Shown here: positions 35,242 through 44,701 of the stretch, in pieces | Numbering within the stretch: the stretch's first letter is position 1 | Layout of the letters: every line of letters starts with the position of its first letter | Assembly: GCA_003326205.1 (NCBI GenBank) | Contig: LWTK01000056.1 | Span: 1-64,000, forward strand | DNA from: Nostoc sp. ATCC 43529 | GTDB taxonomy: Bacteria > Cyanobacteriota > Cyanobacteriia > Cyanobacteriales > Nostocaceae | Length of the DNA stretch: 64,000 bases | Direction: 5' to 3' | Made by a program: the position numbers and the translations under genes | Notes under the pieces: model-generated | What the model was told of the DNA's origin: nothing | What the model saw: only the letters and a program-made list of their open reading frames with translations | Database searches by the model: none

Positions 35242-36308
35242 TTCCAGAAACTAATACTAATATGTACACACACTACTAGATTTACTAATATAGCATCCAA
35301 ATTGCCAATGTTAGAATTTCTCAAAAAAATTATGCCATTGGGTACTAGAGAAAGGGGAAGTCAGGGGCAGAGGTAAAAGGTTAGAGAAGCGAATAATAAC
35401 TCATCAGTCCACAGAAGCCAGTGCGTTGGATGAATTAAGAGACTTGTACTCCTTGAGAGAACTCGTTCCCTCAAAAAGGGTTCCCGCAAGCTAGGGTAAA
35501 TTGATGTAAACTTAAGCTAAAACACTCAATTGAGCGTGGTTTTACATCCCCCAACCTCCAATCATTGAGGGCAAAAGATTCTAGTTTCCCAATCCTTGGG
35601 TGGTTAGGGCAGATCTCAAATCTAGGTAGTACATCGAAAAATTTTGAAATCTTTATCAGACTCAGCTTTCATGTTAAGTTGACACCAATGGGTAGGGTAG
35701 CAACTGGCTCTCAAGAGTCAGCGCTCCCAGCGCTCAATGACTAATTCAGTGTGCCGCCAATTAAGTAAATACGTTAAAATAAATTCTATGAATAAAATGG
35801 TCACCCTAACTCACCACCTGATCGAGCATTGTGATTGCCTATGTCATCTGTCCTTAAAGCAGACAGACAATCAAAGGTAAAGAACTGTAATAGAGCTAAA
35901 TTTCACCGACTTTCCAGTATAGAACCGATGTTTAGTTTCTGTACACATGTTAACTACTAAAAGTTAAGATTAAGTAAAAGTTATAATCAGACCCTACCCT
36001 CCTGTAAATCTAGGGGATTGGATGTGCAATCACACGACCTTTACCTATTTTTAGGAGTTAGGGTAAGGGTACAAGGATAGTGGGAAATGGCACGCCCCCT
36101 TCCTACTGATCGCCAATTCAGGCAGATTCAGATCCAGCAATCAAGTTGCCTTTTCAAGTAAACCATGTGCTGGCAACCTTAGGAGTATCAAAAAAATCCA
36201 GGTTAAGCTAGAGAAGAGAATTAGAGTCAGCTTCCAAACCCCGGTGGGTGAAAAGCTTTTCCTAAATCTCAGGTGGCAATATTATAATTTTGGCATTGTC
36301 CTTACTCC
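35242..36308. other. Long intergenic region rpsT-hisD
   Basis: 1067 bp between two divergent genes. No repeat family of this window fills it and no ORF is convincing. One frame near 35420-35500 reads HQSTEASALDELRDLYSLRE and then LVPSKRVPAS before a stop, possibly the tail of a lost gene. There are several short inverted repeats near 35700-36060. It may hold an unrecognised RNA or regulatory region. Confidence 0.35.
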
Positions 36309-37610
36309 ATGCTGCGAATCATTACTCAGCAGGCAGACGTTAGAGCAGAACTACAACGAATCTGCGATCGCACCCATGACGAACAGGTGCCCAACAAAGA
36401 AGCAACGGTGCGGGAAGTTTTGCAAGCAGTCAAGCGCCAAGGCGACAAAGCTGTACTGCATTACACCGCCGAATTTGACAAACAAACCCTCAAGCCAGAA
36501 GAACTCCGTGTTACAGGCTCGGAACTAGATGCAGCTTATCAACAGGTGTCAAAGGAGTTGATGGGGGCAATTCGGCTAGCTTGCCGCCAAATTGAAGCAT
36601 TTCATCGTCAGCGAGTCCCGAAAAGCTGGGTACACTTTGGCGATGATGAAGTGGTACTGGGCAAACGCTACACCCCGGTAGACCGAGCGGGGTTGTATGT
36701 GCCTGGTGGTCGCGCTGCCTATCCCAGTACAGTGCTGATGAATGCAATTCCGGCTCATGTTGCTGCTGTACCTCGCATAGTGATGGTAACGCCACCAGGC
36801 CCAGGAGGTGCAATTAACCCAGCAGTTTTGGTAGCTGCTCAAGAAGCAGGGGTACAAGAAATTTATCGCGTTGGTGGGGCACAAGCGATCGCCGCTTTAG
36901 CCTATGGCACAGAAACAATTCCAAAAGTGAATGTCATTACTGGCCCTGGTAACATTTATGTCACCCTAGCGAAAAAACTTGTCTACGGCACAGTTGGTAT
37001 TGATTCTTTGGCAGGCCCTAGCGAAGTGCTGGTGATTGCCGATGAAACCGCAAATCCAGTGCATGTAGCTGCTGACTTATTAGCCCAAGCCGAACACGAT
37101 CCAATGGCGGCAGCTATTTTGCTGACAACGGATGCTGCTTTGGCGAAGAACGTGCAGGTAGCTTTGGAAAGACAGCTAGTGGATCATCCACGGCGAATAG
37201 ACACAGAAAAAGCAATCGCTCACTACGGCTTGATTATCGTTGTGGAATCTTTAACAGCAGCAGCAGAACTCTCCAACGAATTTGCCCCGGAACACCTAGA
37301 ATTAGAAGTTAAAGACCCTTGGGCACTCTTACCACAGATTCGCCATGCTGGAGCAATCTTTTTGGGTTATTCTACACCAGAAGCTGTAGGGGACTATTTG
37401 GCAGGTCCTAATCATACCTTGCCGACTTCAGGTGCCGCCCGCTATGCTTCGGCGTTGGGGGTTGAAACTTTCCTCAAACACTCTAGTATTATTCAATACT
37501 CACAAACTGCACTGGAAAATATGGCTAGTGCCATTGATGTCCTAGCAACAGCAGAGGGCTTACCTTCTCATGCTGATTCAGTACGACGCCGAATTAAGCT
37601 AGAAGAGTGA
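36309..37610 (+). CDS. hisD: Histidinol dehydrogenase
   Basis: 433 residues. HisD oxidises L-histidinol to histidine with two NAD+, the last two steps of histidine synthesis. Seen are the NAD region GLYVPGGRAAYPSTVLMNAI, VITGPGNIYVTLAKK, DSLAGPSEVLVIADE, the zinc ligands in AEHDPMAAAILLTTD, the catalytic pair in NEFAPEHLEL and GYSTPEAVGDYLAGPNHTLP. The start ATG 36309 gives the usual MLRIITQQADVRAELQ. A HIP1 site lies in codons 19-21. No other his genes are near. Confidence 0.97.
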   Translation: MLRIITQQADVRAELQRICDRTHDEQVPNKEATVREVLQAVKRQGDKAVLHYTAEFDKQTLKPEELRVTGSELDAAYQQVSKELMGAIRLACRQIEAFHRQRVPKSWVHFGDDEVVLGKRYTPVDRAGLYVPGGRAAYPSTVLMNAIPAHVAAVPRIVMVTPPGPGGAINPAVLVAAQEAGVQEIYRVGGAQAIAALAYGTETIPKVNVITGPGNIYVTLAKKLVYGTVGIDSLAGPSEVLVIADETANPVHVAADLLAQAEHDPMAAAILLTTDAALAKNVQVALERQLVDHPRRIDTEKAIAHYGLIIVVESLTAAAELSNEFAPEHLELEVKDPWALLPQIRHAGAIFLGYSTPEAVGDYLAGPNHTLPTSGAARYASALGVETFLKHSSIIQYSQTALENMASAIDVLATAEGLPSHADSVRRRIKLEE

Positions 37611-38178
37611 TTCGGAATGCTTAATTTTTTCTGGGCTTCAAACTAAAACTTTGGGCAGCGATCCTACGGTGAGCTACGCTAACGCACAACATTAGCTACC
37701 CTGCCTTTCATTGGTGATGGCAGTTGCAGCAAAAGTTGGGCATTAGCGATCGCCAGTTCCTAAGGATAAAGTTGTCACTCAAACTCAATTGTTAGATAAA
37801 ACTAGACAAGGATGAATGTTTTGTCTTAGACAAAACTTGTTAAACTTGTGATAACGCAAAAAGCAAGCGAAAAAACTAAGGCTTGAGAAGCTGTACAAAA
37901 CTTTTCAGAGTAGTCCTGCCTGTTGCATGGTAGTCGAGAAAACCAGAGATTTTAATAGGACTGAAAATAAGGGATTAAAGTATCAAAGTTTCTCAATTCT
38001 CCAAACATACAACCTGAAATGGGATAAATTCTATCCGATTTTTAGTCTGAGGGCTGGTGAGTTATGACACTGCTAACATGAAGCAGGAGGTAATCAGGAG
38101 AAAGTTAAAGAGTCTTTTTAACTCTGTTTAACTTTGCCTAAGTTCGTAGAACGGTTTACTCTTTAGGAGACGATAGGG
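37611..38178. other. Intergenic region hisD-usp
   Basis: 568 bp. A palindromic repeat piece (CCTACGGTGAGCTACGCTAA) lies near 37663-37690; the rest is AT-rich. The last 15 bp carry the ribosome-binding site (TTTAGGAGACGATAGGG) of the stress-protein gene. No RNA recognised. Confidence 0.4.
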
Positions 38179-38604
38179 GTGCTAAATACTGTTTTGGTAG
38201 CTCTGGACGGTTCGGAAATAGCAGAACGAGTAATCCAGACTTTAGATGATTTGGCTTTTTCCGAAGACGCCAGGGTTATTCTTTGCCATGTATTTCCCAC
38301 ACCAGAGTCAGAGATCGAACTACCTGCGGATCGTCCTCAGTCAGAGTCCCCAACGTTTTCTTATTTTCATATTGAAAAACAACTGCAATCTTATCAGGAA
38401 AAATTATCAGTTAAAAGTGAGTTAGAACTGGTAACAGGCGATCCTGCTGAAGAGATTATTCGCCTTGCCAACATATATAAAGCTGAATTGATCGTAATTG
38501 GCAGTCGTGGATTGATGGGAATGAAGCGAATAGTTCAGGGTTCTGTTAGCAGTCAAGTTGTGGAAGAAGCTAATTGTTCAGTATTAGTCATAAAACCAAG
38601 GTAA
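38179..38604 (+). CDS. Universal stress protein (UspA family)
   Basis: 141 residues from GTG 38179, preceded by AGGAG. The single Usp domain begins LNTVLVALDGSEIAERVIQT and ends with the ATP-binding motif GSRGLMGMKRIVQGSVSSQV then CSVLVIKP, which has the G-x2-G-x9-G-(S/T) pattern of ATP-binding Usp proteins. It is a cytoplasmic stress-response protein of undefined target. An acidic loop (PESEIELPADRPQSESP) sits after the second strand. The broken Uma2 frame follows after 19 bp. Confidence 0.92.
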   Translation: MLNTVLVALDGSEIAERVIQTLDDLAFSEDARVILCHVFPTPESEIELPADRPQSESPTFSYFHIEKQLQSYQEKLSVKSELELVTGDPAEEIIRLANIYKAELIVIGSRGLMGMKRIVQGSVSSQVVEEANCSVLVIKPR

Positions 38605-38623
38605 CAACTTGCAAGGGTTAGTA

Positions 38624-38875
38624 ATGACTATAACCACCCCAAAACTAACCTTTGAGGAATACCTGAAATATGATGATGGTACTGACAAGCTCTGTAAATT
38701 TGTCGATGGAGAGTTGGTATTGATAGCAGAATCAACTGGATTTCATGAAGAAATAGTGGATTTTTTCGCAGATGAATTCAAAGCAGAAATCAAACGCTTG
38801 CAAATAGATTTGTTTGTGAAGCAAGAAATGGGATACGAGGGTCTATTGCTCCACCTCAAATGTGCAATGGTCTGA
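38624..38875 (+). pseudogene. Uma2-family protein, truncated after N-terminal third
   Basis: 83 codons from ATG 38624: MTITTPKLTFEEYLKYDDGT, DKLCKFVDGELVLIAESTGF, HEEIVDFFADEFKAEIKRLQ. This is the N-terminal part of a Uma2 protein; the catalytic PD-(D/E)XK part (PDV...E...K) is missing, as the frame stops after LHLKCAMV and no continuation is found in other frames. It is probably a pseudogene; the fragment may still be translated behind the stress-protein gene. Confidence 0.7.
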
Positions 38876-39350
38876 TGATTCCTATTATTGGATTCGATTA
38901 AATATATATTCTTTTAGTCGCGATTAACTAATTCAAGCTATTGTTCGACGTTATACCAATTTTGTATGAAGTTGCATAGAATAATCAGTTTAAAACCCTT
39001 GCATCGCGTTGAGAGAACTTTTGCTTTGTTCGGTGTAGCCCAATATTAATGTTGTTGTCTTGAGTTTGGTTGAGGCGGTTGACACAACTCTAAGCGCTAG
39101 AAGCTGGCAAAACAATTATCATTTTATCGGCAAAATTATTTATTCATGATGTGCGTGCTAGGGATGCGATCGCTCAAATTGCTCCTAACACAGAAATGGG
39201 GGAGATGAGGAAGAAAAGAGGACAAAAAGACAAGTAGAAAACTTCCAATAAATTTTCCTAAGAGTCCCCAATTCTCCTTGTTCTCAAATCTCTTTTGACG
39301 TTTTACGCGCCATAGCTAATGCCCTGTTTAGTCCATAGCGAATTCCTAGT
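38876..39350. other. Intergenic region
   Basis: 475 bp, AT-rich, with a HIP1-like site near 39167. No gene or RNA recognised. It separates the truncated Uma2 frame from a convergent minus-strand gene. Confidence 0.4.
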
Positions 39351-39794
39351 TCAACTTCTTTGGGTTGCTAAAAATTGACGCAAGCTCAATAAACTCAAAG
39401 TTTGCCCCAAATTTAACGGCAAAACAGAGACTCCTTCCAAGCGGGACTGCACCCAACCTTCTCCCCAGTACCATTCGTGAAAGCCGTCAATACCTCCTGA
39501 AAGCAGCAACCGCAGGCAATTCGATTTTATAACGTCCACTCGATGATGAATTGGGACTGGACCAGTCCAGGTAGTAAACTCAAATCCAGGAAGCAATTCT
39601 TCTGGCATTCCTGGCGCAAAGCGTTGCCCTAAAAGCCATTTTGCTAGTTGCGCCGGATGCACTAGACTGTCACGAATTGCATCTGTTGGAGCTTCGATTT
39701 CGATTCGCAGTTGGCTTTGTTGAAAATTACCCAGCATTTTTCCAGGATTACCTAAAGGTGAGACATCACTATTTCTAATGTAGTCATTAGTCAT
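39351..39794 (-). CDS. Conserved cyanobacterial protein, SRPBCC-like
   Basis: 147 residues; the ATG at 39737 (MLGNFQQSQLRIEIEAPTDA) is a likely alternative start. The pattern RIEIEAPTDAIRDSLVHPAQ, LAKWLLGQRF and FHEWYWGEGWVQSRLEGVSV suggests a START/SRPBCC-like lipid- or cofactor-binding fold, with a Trp-rich centre. I recall related proteins in most cyanobacteria, without known role. Its position, divergent from hslO, may mean a shared regulatory region. The fold call is tentative. Confidence 0.7.
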   Translation of the reverse strand: MTNDYIRNSDVSPLGNPGKMLGNFQQSQLRIEIEAPTDAIRDSLVHPAQLAKWLLGQRFAPGMPEELLPGFEFTTWTGPVPIHHRVDVIKSNCLRLLLSGGIDGFHEWYWGEGWVQSRLEGVSVLPLNLGQTLSLLSLRQFLATQRS

Positions 39795-40037
39795 TGAGAG
39801 TGTTGACTGTTGACTGAGGAGTTAACAGTTAGGAGTTAAGAATTATTCTCCTTGTCTCCCGAAGTTCTGATAGTCGCAAGCCTCCGCTCAGACTTCTCTC
39901 CTTGTCCCCTCTGTTCCCCGCACTCTCCACACTTCCAAATCCTCTGTCCCCATACCCCATACGCGACTAAGTTACTTTTCTACCAAGACAGAACCTAGAA
40001 TAGAAAGGTGGACTTGTTAAGAAATGTAAGGTTATTC

Positions 40038-40943
40038 ATGGCGGATCAGTTAATTCGTGCAACAGCAGCCGAAGGTGGGATTCGTGCGGTAGGCGTAATC
40101 ACCACACGTTTAACAGAAGAAGCACGGGGGCGGCATAAGCTTTCCTATGTAGCAACGGCAGCACTCGGAAGGACTATGGCGGCGGGCTTGTTGATGGCTT
40201 CTAGCATGAAGCGAACTGGATCGAGAGTAAATGTCAGAATCAAGGGTGATGGGCCTTTGGGTGGCATATTGGTAGATGCAGGTCTGGATGGCACAGTACG
40301 CGGATACGTGGCGAATCCATCTGTGGAATTACCTCCCAATGCCAAAGGTAAGCTAGATGTTGGCGGTGCAGTGGGTAACGGCTTCCTCTATGTTGTCCGA
40401 GATGTCGGTTATGGTTACCCTTACTCTAGTACTGTAGAACTAGTTTCTGGAGAAATTGGCGATGATGTCGCTCATTATCTGGTGAATTCCGAGCAAACTC
40501 CTTCTGCTCTAGTTTTGGGTGTGTTTGTGGGAGCAGGTGGAGTAACGGCTGCTGGAGGATTACTGGTACAAGTGTTACCCAAAGCTGCAAGAGATGAAGC
40601 CTTAGTAGAAAAGCTAGAATCACGGGTGGCTGCTTTAGCAGGTTTTACGCCACTGCTGCAAGCTGGGAAAACTTTACCTGAAATATTTAACGACTTGCTA
40701 GGAGATATGGGGCTAGTAATCTTTCCCGAAAGGCAGATGCTACGCTTTCACTGCGGTTGTTCTTTCGATCGCGTTTTGGGGGCACTCAAAATTTTGGGAG
40801 AAGCCGAACTCCAAGATATGATTATTAAAGATGATGGTGCCGAAGCAACTTGCGATTTTTGCGGCAACGTTTATCAGGCAAGTAGCGACCATTTAGCTCA
40901 GCTAATTGCCGATTTGCAAGCTGAATCTACTATTTCAGGATAA
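40038..40943 (+). CDS. hslO: Redox-regulated chaperone Hsp33
   Basis: 301 residues from ATG 40038 (MADQLIRATAAEGGIRAVGV); ten further codons upstream lack support. Hsp33 is a holdase switched on by oxidation in the cytoplasm. The N-terminal domain (GRTMAAGLLMASSMKRTGSR, GDGPLGGILVDAGLDGTVRG) is followed by the zinc redox switch with CGCSFDR (CxC) and CDFCG (CxxC) near the C-terminus. Oxidation of these four cysteines releases zinc and opens the chaperone. All four are present. Length is normal. Confidence 0.96.
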   Translation: MADQLIRATAAEGGIRAVGVITTRLTEEARGRHKLSYVATAALGRTMAAGLLMASSMKRTGSRVNVRIKGDGPLGGILVDAGLDGTVRGYVANPSVELPPNAKGKLDVGGAVGNGFLYVVRDVGYGYPYSSTVELVSGEIGDDVAHYLVNSEQTPSALVLGVFVGAGGVTAAGGLLVQVLPKAARDEALVEKLESRVAALAGFTPLLQAGKTLPEIFNDLLGDMGLVIFPERQMLRFHCGCSFDRVLGALKILGEAELQDMIIKDDGAEATCDFCGNVYQASSDHLAQLIADLQAESTISG

Positions 40944-41096
40944 AGTATAAAACACCACTGAAGTTTGAGAGTTTTAATGGTATCTGTGGAGAGAGGTAAT
41001 CGAAAAAGTAGCTTTTTAATTATGACAAAGTTACTATGGCAACAATGGAATTATCGATTTAAAACAGAAAGCTATTCAATTATTTTGGTGTGAGAG

Positions 41097-43163
41097 ATGA
41101 CAGAACGGGATATTCCAGACAGTTGGTCAGGAGCCAGAGCAAGAGAGCCAGATCAAAATACCAGATTATCCCGAACAGAGCAATTCGGCGAAACTCAACC
41201 ACTTGATGTCCCAGGTACTGGTTCTAGCTCTAAGTCAGTGAAGCGGCGAAAAAAAAACAATTCCCTTGGCAAAGATAGTCATTCACAAGAAACTACCCAA
41301 GCCAGTAAAAGTTCTTGGAAATTGCCACGCTGGATGAAAAGTTGGATATTCTGGTCGTTACTGCTAACTTTGATTCCTGGTAGCGTGGCATTCTTAGCAA
41401 CAGCAATGCTGCTGAAGTTACCAGCGGCCCCAAATTGCCCATCGATTTTCTGGCCTCTAGCTAGTGCCTCAGTGCGGTTACACTGCGCTCAATTGGCAGC
41501 TTCTAAAAATACGGTGAATGACCTGCTGCAAGCCATCTCTCTGGTGAATGAATTACCAGAAAATCACCCTTTACATGCAGAAATTAATCGTTTTACAGAA
41601 GAATGGTCGCGGGATATTTTGCAGTTAGCCGATCGCAGTTTCCAAACAGGAAATTTAGAAGAAGCGATCGCTACTGCTCGTAAGATACCAGAAGATCTGG
41701 CGGCTTATAAATTAGTAGACGAGCAAATTGACAAATGGCAAACAACTTGGTCGAAGGCAGAAGGCATTTACAACAATGCGATCGCTGAAGTCAGGGAAAG
41801 ACGCTGGCAATCGGCGTTCATGCTCTCAGCTAGAATGTTACGCGTAGACAATCAATACTGGGCGAGTACTAAATACGACCAATTGAATAAACTCATCGCC
41901 ACAGCCCGCGAAGATGGCGATAAGTTAGGAAAAGCCGAAATTTTAGCAAGAAGCCAAGTTGTTGATAATTTACTAGAAGCTATCAAGCTAGCCGAGTCCA
42001 TCGGCCAGGAAAGTTATCTTTACCAAAAAGCTCAGGAGGCAGTTCCGGCATTTGGACGTAAAATGCTGGAGTTGGCACAGGCGAAGTTAGATAAGCAAGA
42101 TGCTGATGAAGCACTGGATATTGCTAGACAAATTCCTGAAAGTGCCAAGCTACAAGCCGAAACAGATGACTTTATCGCCATAGCTGACGCTAAAAGAAGT
42201 GCTTGGTTAGGTAATATTTCTGGTTTAGAAGCAGCCATCGCCCAAGCACAACAAATCGATCCTTCAAGACCAGTATATGAAGAAGCACAGCAGTTAATTG
42301 CTCGTTGGCAGTTGGAAATTGAAGATGTTGCCCATCTGGAAAAAGCGAGAGTATTGGCTAGCCAAGGAACAGTCAATAATTTAACAGCAGCGATCGCTCA
42401 AGTGCAACTCATCCCTGCTAGTAACCCCAGAGGCACAGAAGCGAGGGAAGAAATGAGTCGTTGGCGTGCCCAAGTAGAGACAATCGAAGACCAACCTTAC
42501 TTAGAACGCGCCGAACAGATAGCAATATTTGACGATATTAACTCATTACAAGCCGCGATCGATCAAGCTAGCCAAATCCGTAGAGGCCGTGCATTATACT
42601 CAGAAGCACGCAGAAAAATTCGCACTTGGGCAGCAAAAATTCAGCGAATCGAAGACCAACCCTACTTAGATCAAGCACGAGAACTGGCTTTAAGTGGAAA
42701 CCTCCCCGCCGCCATTAGCGCAGCAGGGCAAATTGCATCGTCAGGAAGGGCACTTGCTGGTGAAGCGCAAGCTGCTATTGATGATTGGCAAAGGCAAATT
42801 AGCACCAGAGAAACCTGGAGAAAAGCCCAGGAAACTGCGGTGGCTGGTACCCCAGAAGCCTTGGCTGAGGCAATAAGGTTAGCAGATCGAGTTTCAAATA
42901 ATAGCATCTTACGCATGGATGCCAATCTCGCCATTGACCAATGGAGTCAGCAATTATTAGACATAGCACGTACTCAAGGTCAGTCTGATATTCCCAGAGG
43001 TATTCAGATTGCCAAGTCCATTCCCCGCGGTAGTGCGGCTTACAATGCAGCACAAGACCAAATTAGAACTTGGCAGGAATTTCTCAATCCTCCTCGACAA
43101 GAACCTTCGCCACCACTGGAGTCTCCAGAATCGTCGCCATCAACGACTATTATTGGTCAATGA
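41097..43163 (+). CDS. Membrane-anchored helical-repeat protein
   Basis: 688 residues. A disordered, basic N-terminus (1-80, with KRRKKN) precedes one membrane helix (about 83-107, IFWSLLLTLIPGSVAFLATA), then a 560-residue extracytoplasmic region of tandem helical repeats about 65 residues long. Each has A-rich helices and ends in a tryptophan motif, as in IRTWAAKIQRIEDQPYLDQA, EMSRWRAQVETIEDQPYLER and IARWQLEIEDVAHLEKAR. The C-terminus is proline-rich (PPRQEPSPPLESPESSPS). Relatives are often labelled chromosome segregation ATPase, but no ATPase motif is present. The repeats recall TPR-like solenoids for protein binding. Confidence 0.85.
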   Translation: MTERDIPDSWSGARAREPDQNTRLSRTEQFGETQPLDVPGTGSSSKSVKRRKKNNSLGKDSHSQETTQASKSSWKLPRWMKSWIFWSLLLTLIPGSVAFLATAMLLKLPAAPNCPSIFWPLASASVRLHCAQLAASKNTVNDLLQAISLVNELPENHPLHAEINRFTEEWSRDILQLADRSFQTGNLEEAIATARKIPEDLAAYKLVDEQIDKWQTTWSKAEGIYNNAIAEVRERRWQSAFMLSARMLRVDNQYWASTKYDQLNKLIATAREDGDKLGKAEILARSQVVDNLLEAIKLAESIGQESYLYQKAQEAVPAFGRKMLELAQAKLDKQDADEALDIARQIPESAKLQAETDDFIAIADAKRSAWLGNISGLEAAIAQAQQIDPSRPVYEEAQQLIARWQLEIEDVAHLEKARVLASQGTVNNLTAAIAQVQLIPASNPRGTEAREEMSRWRAQVETIEDQPYLERAEQIAIFDDINSLQAAIDQASQIRRGRALYSEARRKIRTWAAKIQRIEDQPYLDQARELALSGNLPAAISAAGQIASSGRALAGEAQAAIDDWQRQISTRETWRKAQETAVAGTPEALAEAIRLADRVSNNSILRMDANLAIDQWSQQLLDIARTQGQSDIPRGIQIAKSIPRGSAAYNAAQDQIRTWQEFLNPPRQEPSPPLESPESSPSTTIIGQ

Positions 43164-43199
43164 TAGGCAATAGGTTTGAAAGCCTCTTGAGTTCAGAAA

Positions 43200-43330
43200 C
43201 ACTTTCTCAAGGGATATTAGGGAACAGTGAGCAGGGGAAAAGGTTAAAGGGAAAAGGGAAAAGGAATAAATTTAATCTTTCCCCTTTTCCCCTTACCCCT
43301 TTCCCTTTCCCCATACCCTGCTTGCCCCAT
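43200..43330. repeat. Complementary low-complexity repeat
   Basis: GGGGAAAAGGTTAAAGGGAA is followed by CTTTCCCCTTTTCCCCTTAC; the halves pair over about 40 nt and could act as a terminator of the preceding gene. Confidence 0.5.
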
Positions 43331-43345
43331 GCACACTTGCCCTGA

Positions 43346-43400
43346 CCGTAGCCGTACCCCTACGGGGAAGCAAGCTACGCGTAGCGTCTCGCTCCAGAAG
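43346..43400. repeat. Palindromic interspersed repeat
   Basis: CCGTACCCCTACGGGG hairpin followed by GAAGCAAGCTACGCGTAGCG and TCTCGCTCCAGAAG. The second part matches the insertion in hrcA (2466-2513). Confidence 0.65.
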
Positions 43401-43420
43401 GGATGCCCAATTTTCAATGC

Positions 43421-44299
43421 TCAATCACCGATCGCTTCACCCCATTCTTTAATCACAGCAAATAATGATGAATAATCATCATCAGCAAATGACATTTTCG
43501 CAGCCGTTTGCAGGATTTGTCGCACTCCTTTAATGCTGCTAAGGTCTAAACTCGCAGATTTTGCTTCCGAGATAAACAATTCTGTATCTTTGAGCAAGTG
43601 TTTTGTGGGAAAATTGGGATTGGCAAAATTCCCATCCAGCATCCGTTGTAGCTTTTTGTCAAAGGTAGGTGCATAAAGTGAACTGTCGCGTAAGATTTGC
43701 ATAAACACATCTACATCGACGCCTTGACGTTGGACAAAAGCCAGACTCAGAGCAAAGCTAGTTGTTAGGGAAGCTATTAGTTGATTGAGTGCCAATTTCA
43801 GCCCCGCCGCAGTTCCCACAGGGCCGACAAGTAAAGGTTCTGTCCCAAAATTTTGCAGTAACTTCAAGTGACGTTGATATTGTTCTGGCTCTGCACCTAC
43901 CATAACAATTAACTTGCCAGCTTTTGCTTCGGGGATGCTTCCTAACACAGGCGCTTCTATATACTCACCGCCACCTCCAACTACTGCATCTCTAATTTCT
44001 CGGCTTTCAGTGGAAGTAATTGTTCCCATTTGGATAATGGTGCGCCCTTTCAGAGTTTGCCAAGCTGTATCTGAAAGCAACACATTATAAATGGCCGGGG
44101 CATTAGTAAGCATGAGGATTACGCACTCAGCACCACGAATGGCGTGGCGGGGATGTGTGGCAATTTCAGCCCCAGCTGCTTGTAGTGGCGCTAATTTTTC
44201 TGGGGTGCGATTATAGGCAACTAGCTGTATATCTGCGGCTAATAACCTTTGAGCCATTGGTAGTCCCATCAGTCCAGTTCCCAGAAATGCCACCTTCAT
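43421..44299 (-). CDS. 3-hydroxyisobutyrate dehydrogenase-family NAD(P)-dependent oxidoreductase
   Basis: 292 residues. The Rossmann motif FLGTGLMGLPMAQRL is at the N-terminus, the substrate loop in VLGSIPEAKAGKLIVMVGA and the catalytic Lys in AAGLKLALNQLIASL. C-terminal helices carry FPTKHLLKDTELFISEAK. The family includes 3-hydroxyisobutyrate, tartronate semialdehyde and succinic semialdehyde reductases; the Arg after NR in YNRTPEKL hints at NADP use. The substrate cannot be fixed from sequence. Monocistronic. Confidence 0.92.
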   Translation of the reverse strand: MKVAFLGTGLMGLPMAQRLLAADIQLVAYNRTPEKLAPLQAAGAEIATHPRHAIRGAECVILMLTNAPAIYNVLLSDTAWQTLKGRTIIQMGTITSTESREIRDAVVGGGGEYIEAPVLGSIPEAKAGKLIVMVGAEPEQYQRHLKLLQNFGTEPLLVGPVGTAAGLKLALNQLIASLTTSFALSLAFVQRQGVDVDVFMQILRDSSLYAPTFDKKLQRMLDGNFANPNFPTKHLLKDTELFISEAKSASLDLSSIKGVRQILQTAAKMSFADDDYSSLFAVIKEWGEAIGD

Positions 44300-44496
44300 T
44301 TTTACGTTCCTTTTGGTACAGCGTAGGCCTAATCCTTCGTCAAATTTGCGTGTCTATTGTGACATCTTGCAGTAGTTAAGCGATCGCAATTTTATTTGGG
44401 TGGACATTGCCTGATTTTGTATTGGCAATGCCTACCCAGTTATCGATAATAGTGCAAAATAACAGTATTATCAGTTATTGGTAAACAGCGATCGCT

Positions 44497-44592
44497 TCAC
44501 CCACCAGCAGCAAAAGTCACCATAATCAAAACCGAAAGCAAAATACCTGGGGTAAGTAGTGTTACTAACATTAATAGGTCATGGGCTGACAT
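44497..44592 (-). CDS. 31-residue single-span membrane peptide
   Basis: A short minus-strand frame from ATG 44592 to TGA 44497 encodes MSAHDLLMLVTLLTPGILLS then VLIMVTFAAGG. Almost the whole length is one hydrophobic helix with a helix-breaking Thr-Pro-Gly in the middle. Upstream is GGAAAGTAAC, a moderate ribosome-binding site. It does not match PsbX, PetN, PetL, PsbM or Ycf12 as I remember them, yet size and composition are those of photosynthetic or respiratory complex subunits. It lies in a 400-bp gap between two minus-strand genes. Real expression is unproven. Confidence 0.5.
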   Translation of the reverse strand: MSAHDLLMLVTLLTPGILLSVLIMVTFAAGG

Positions 44593-44701
44593 AATTGTTA
44601 CTTTCCAATTGTGTTTAACTTTACACTAATCACTGCTATGCTAGTCCAAATAAAACTAATACTGCATTCTTAAATAGAGTTTTAACTTTTCAAATTCAGA
44701 T

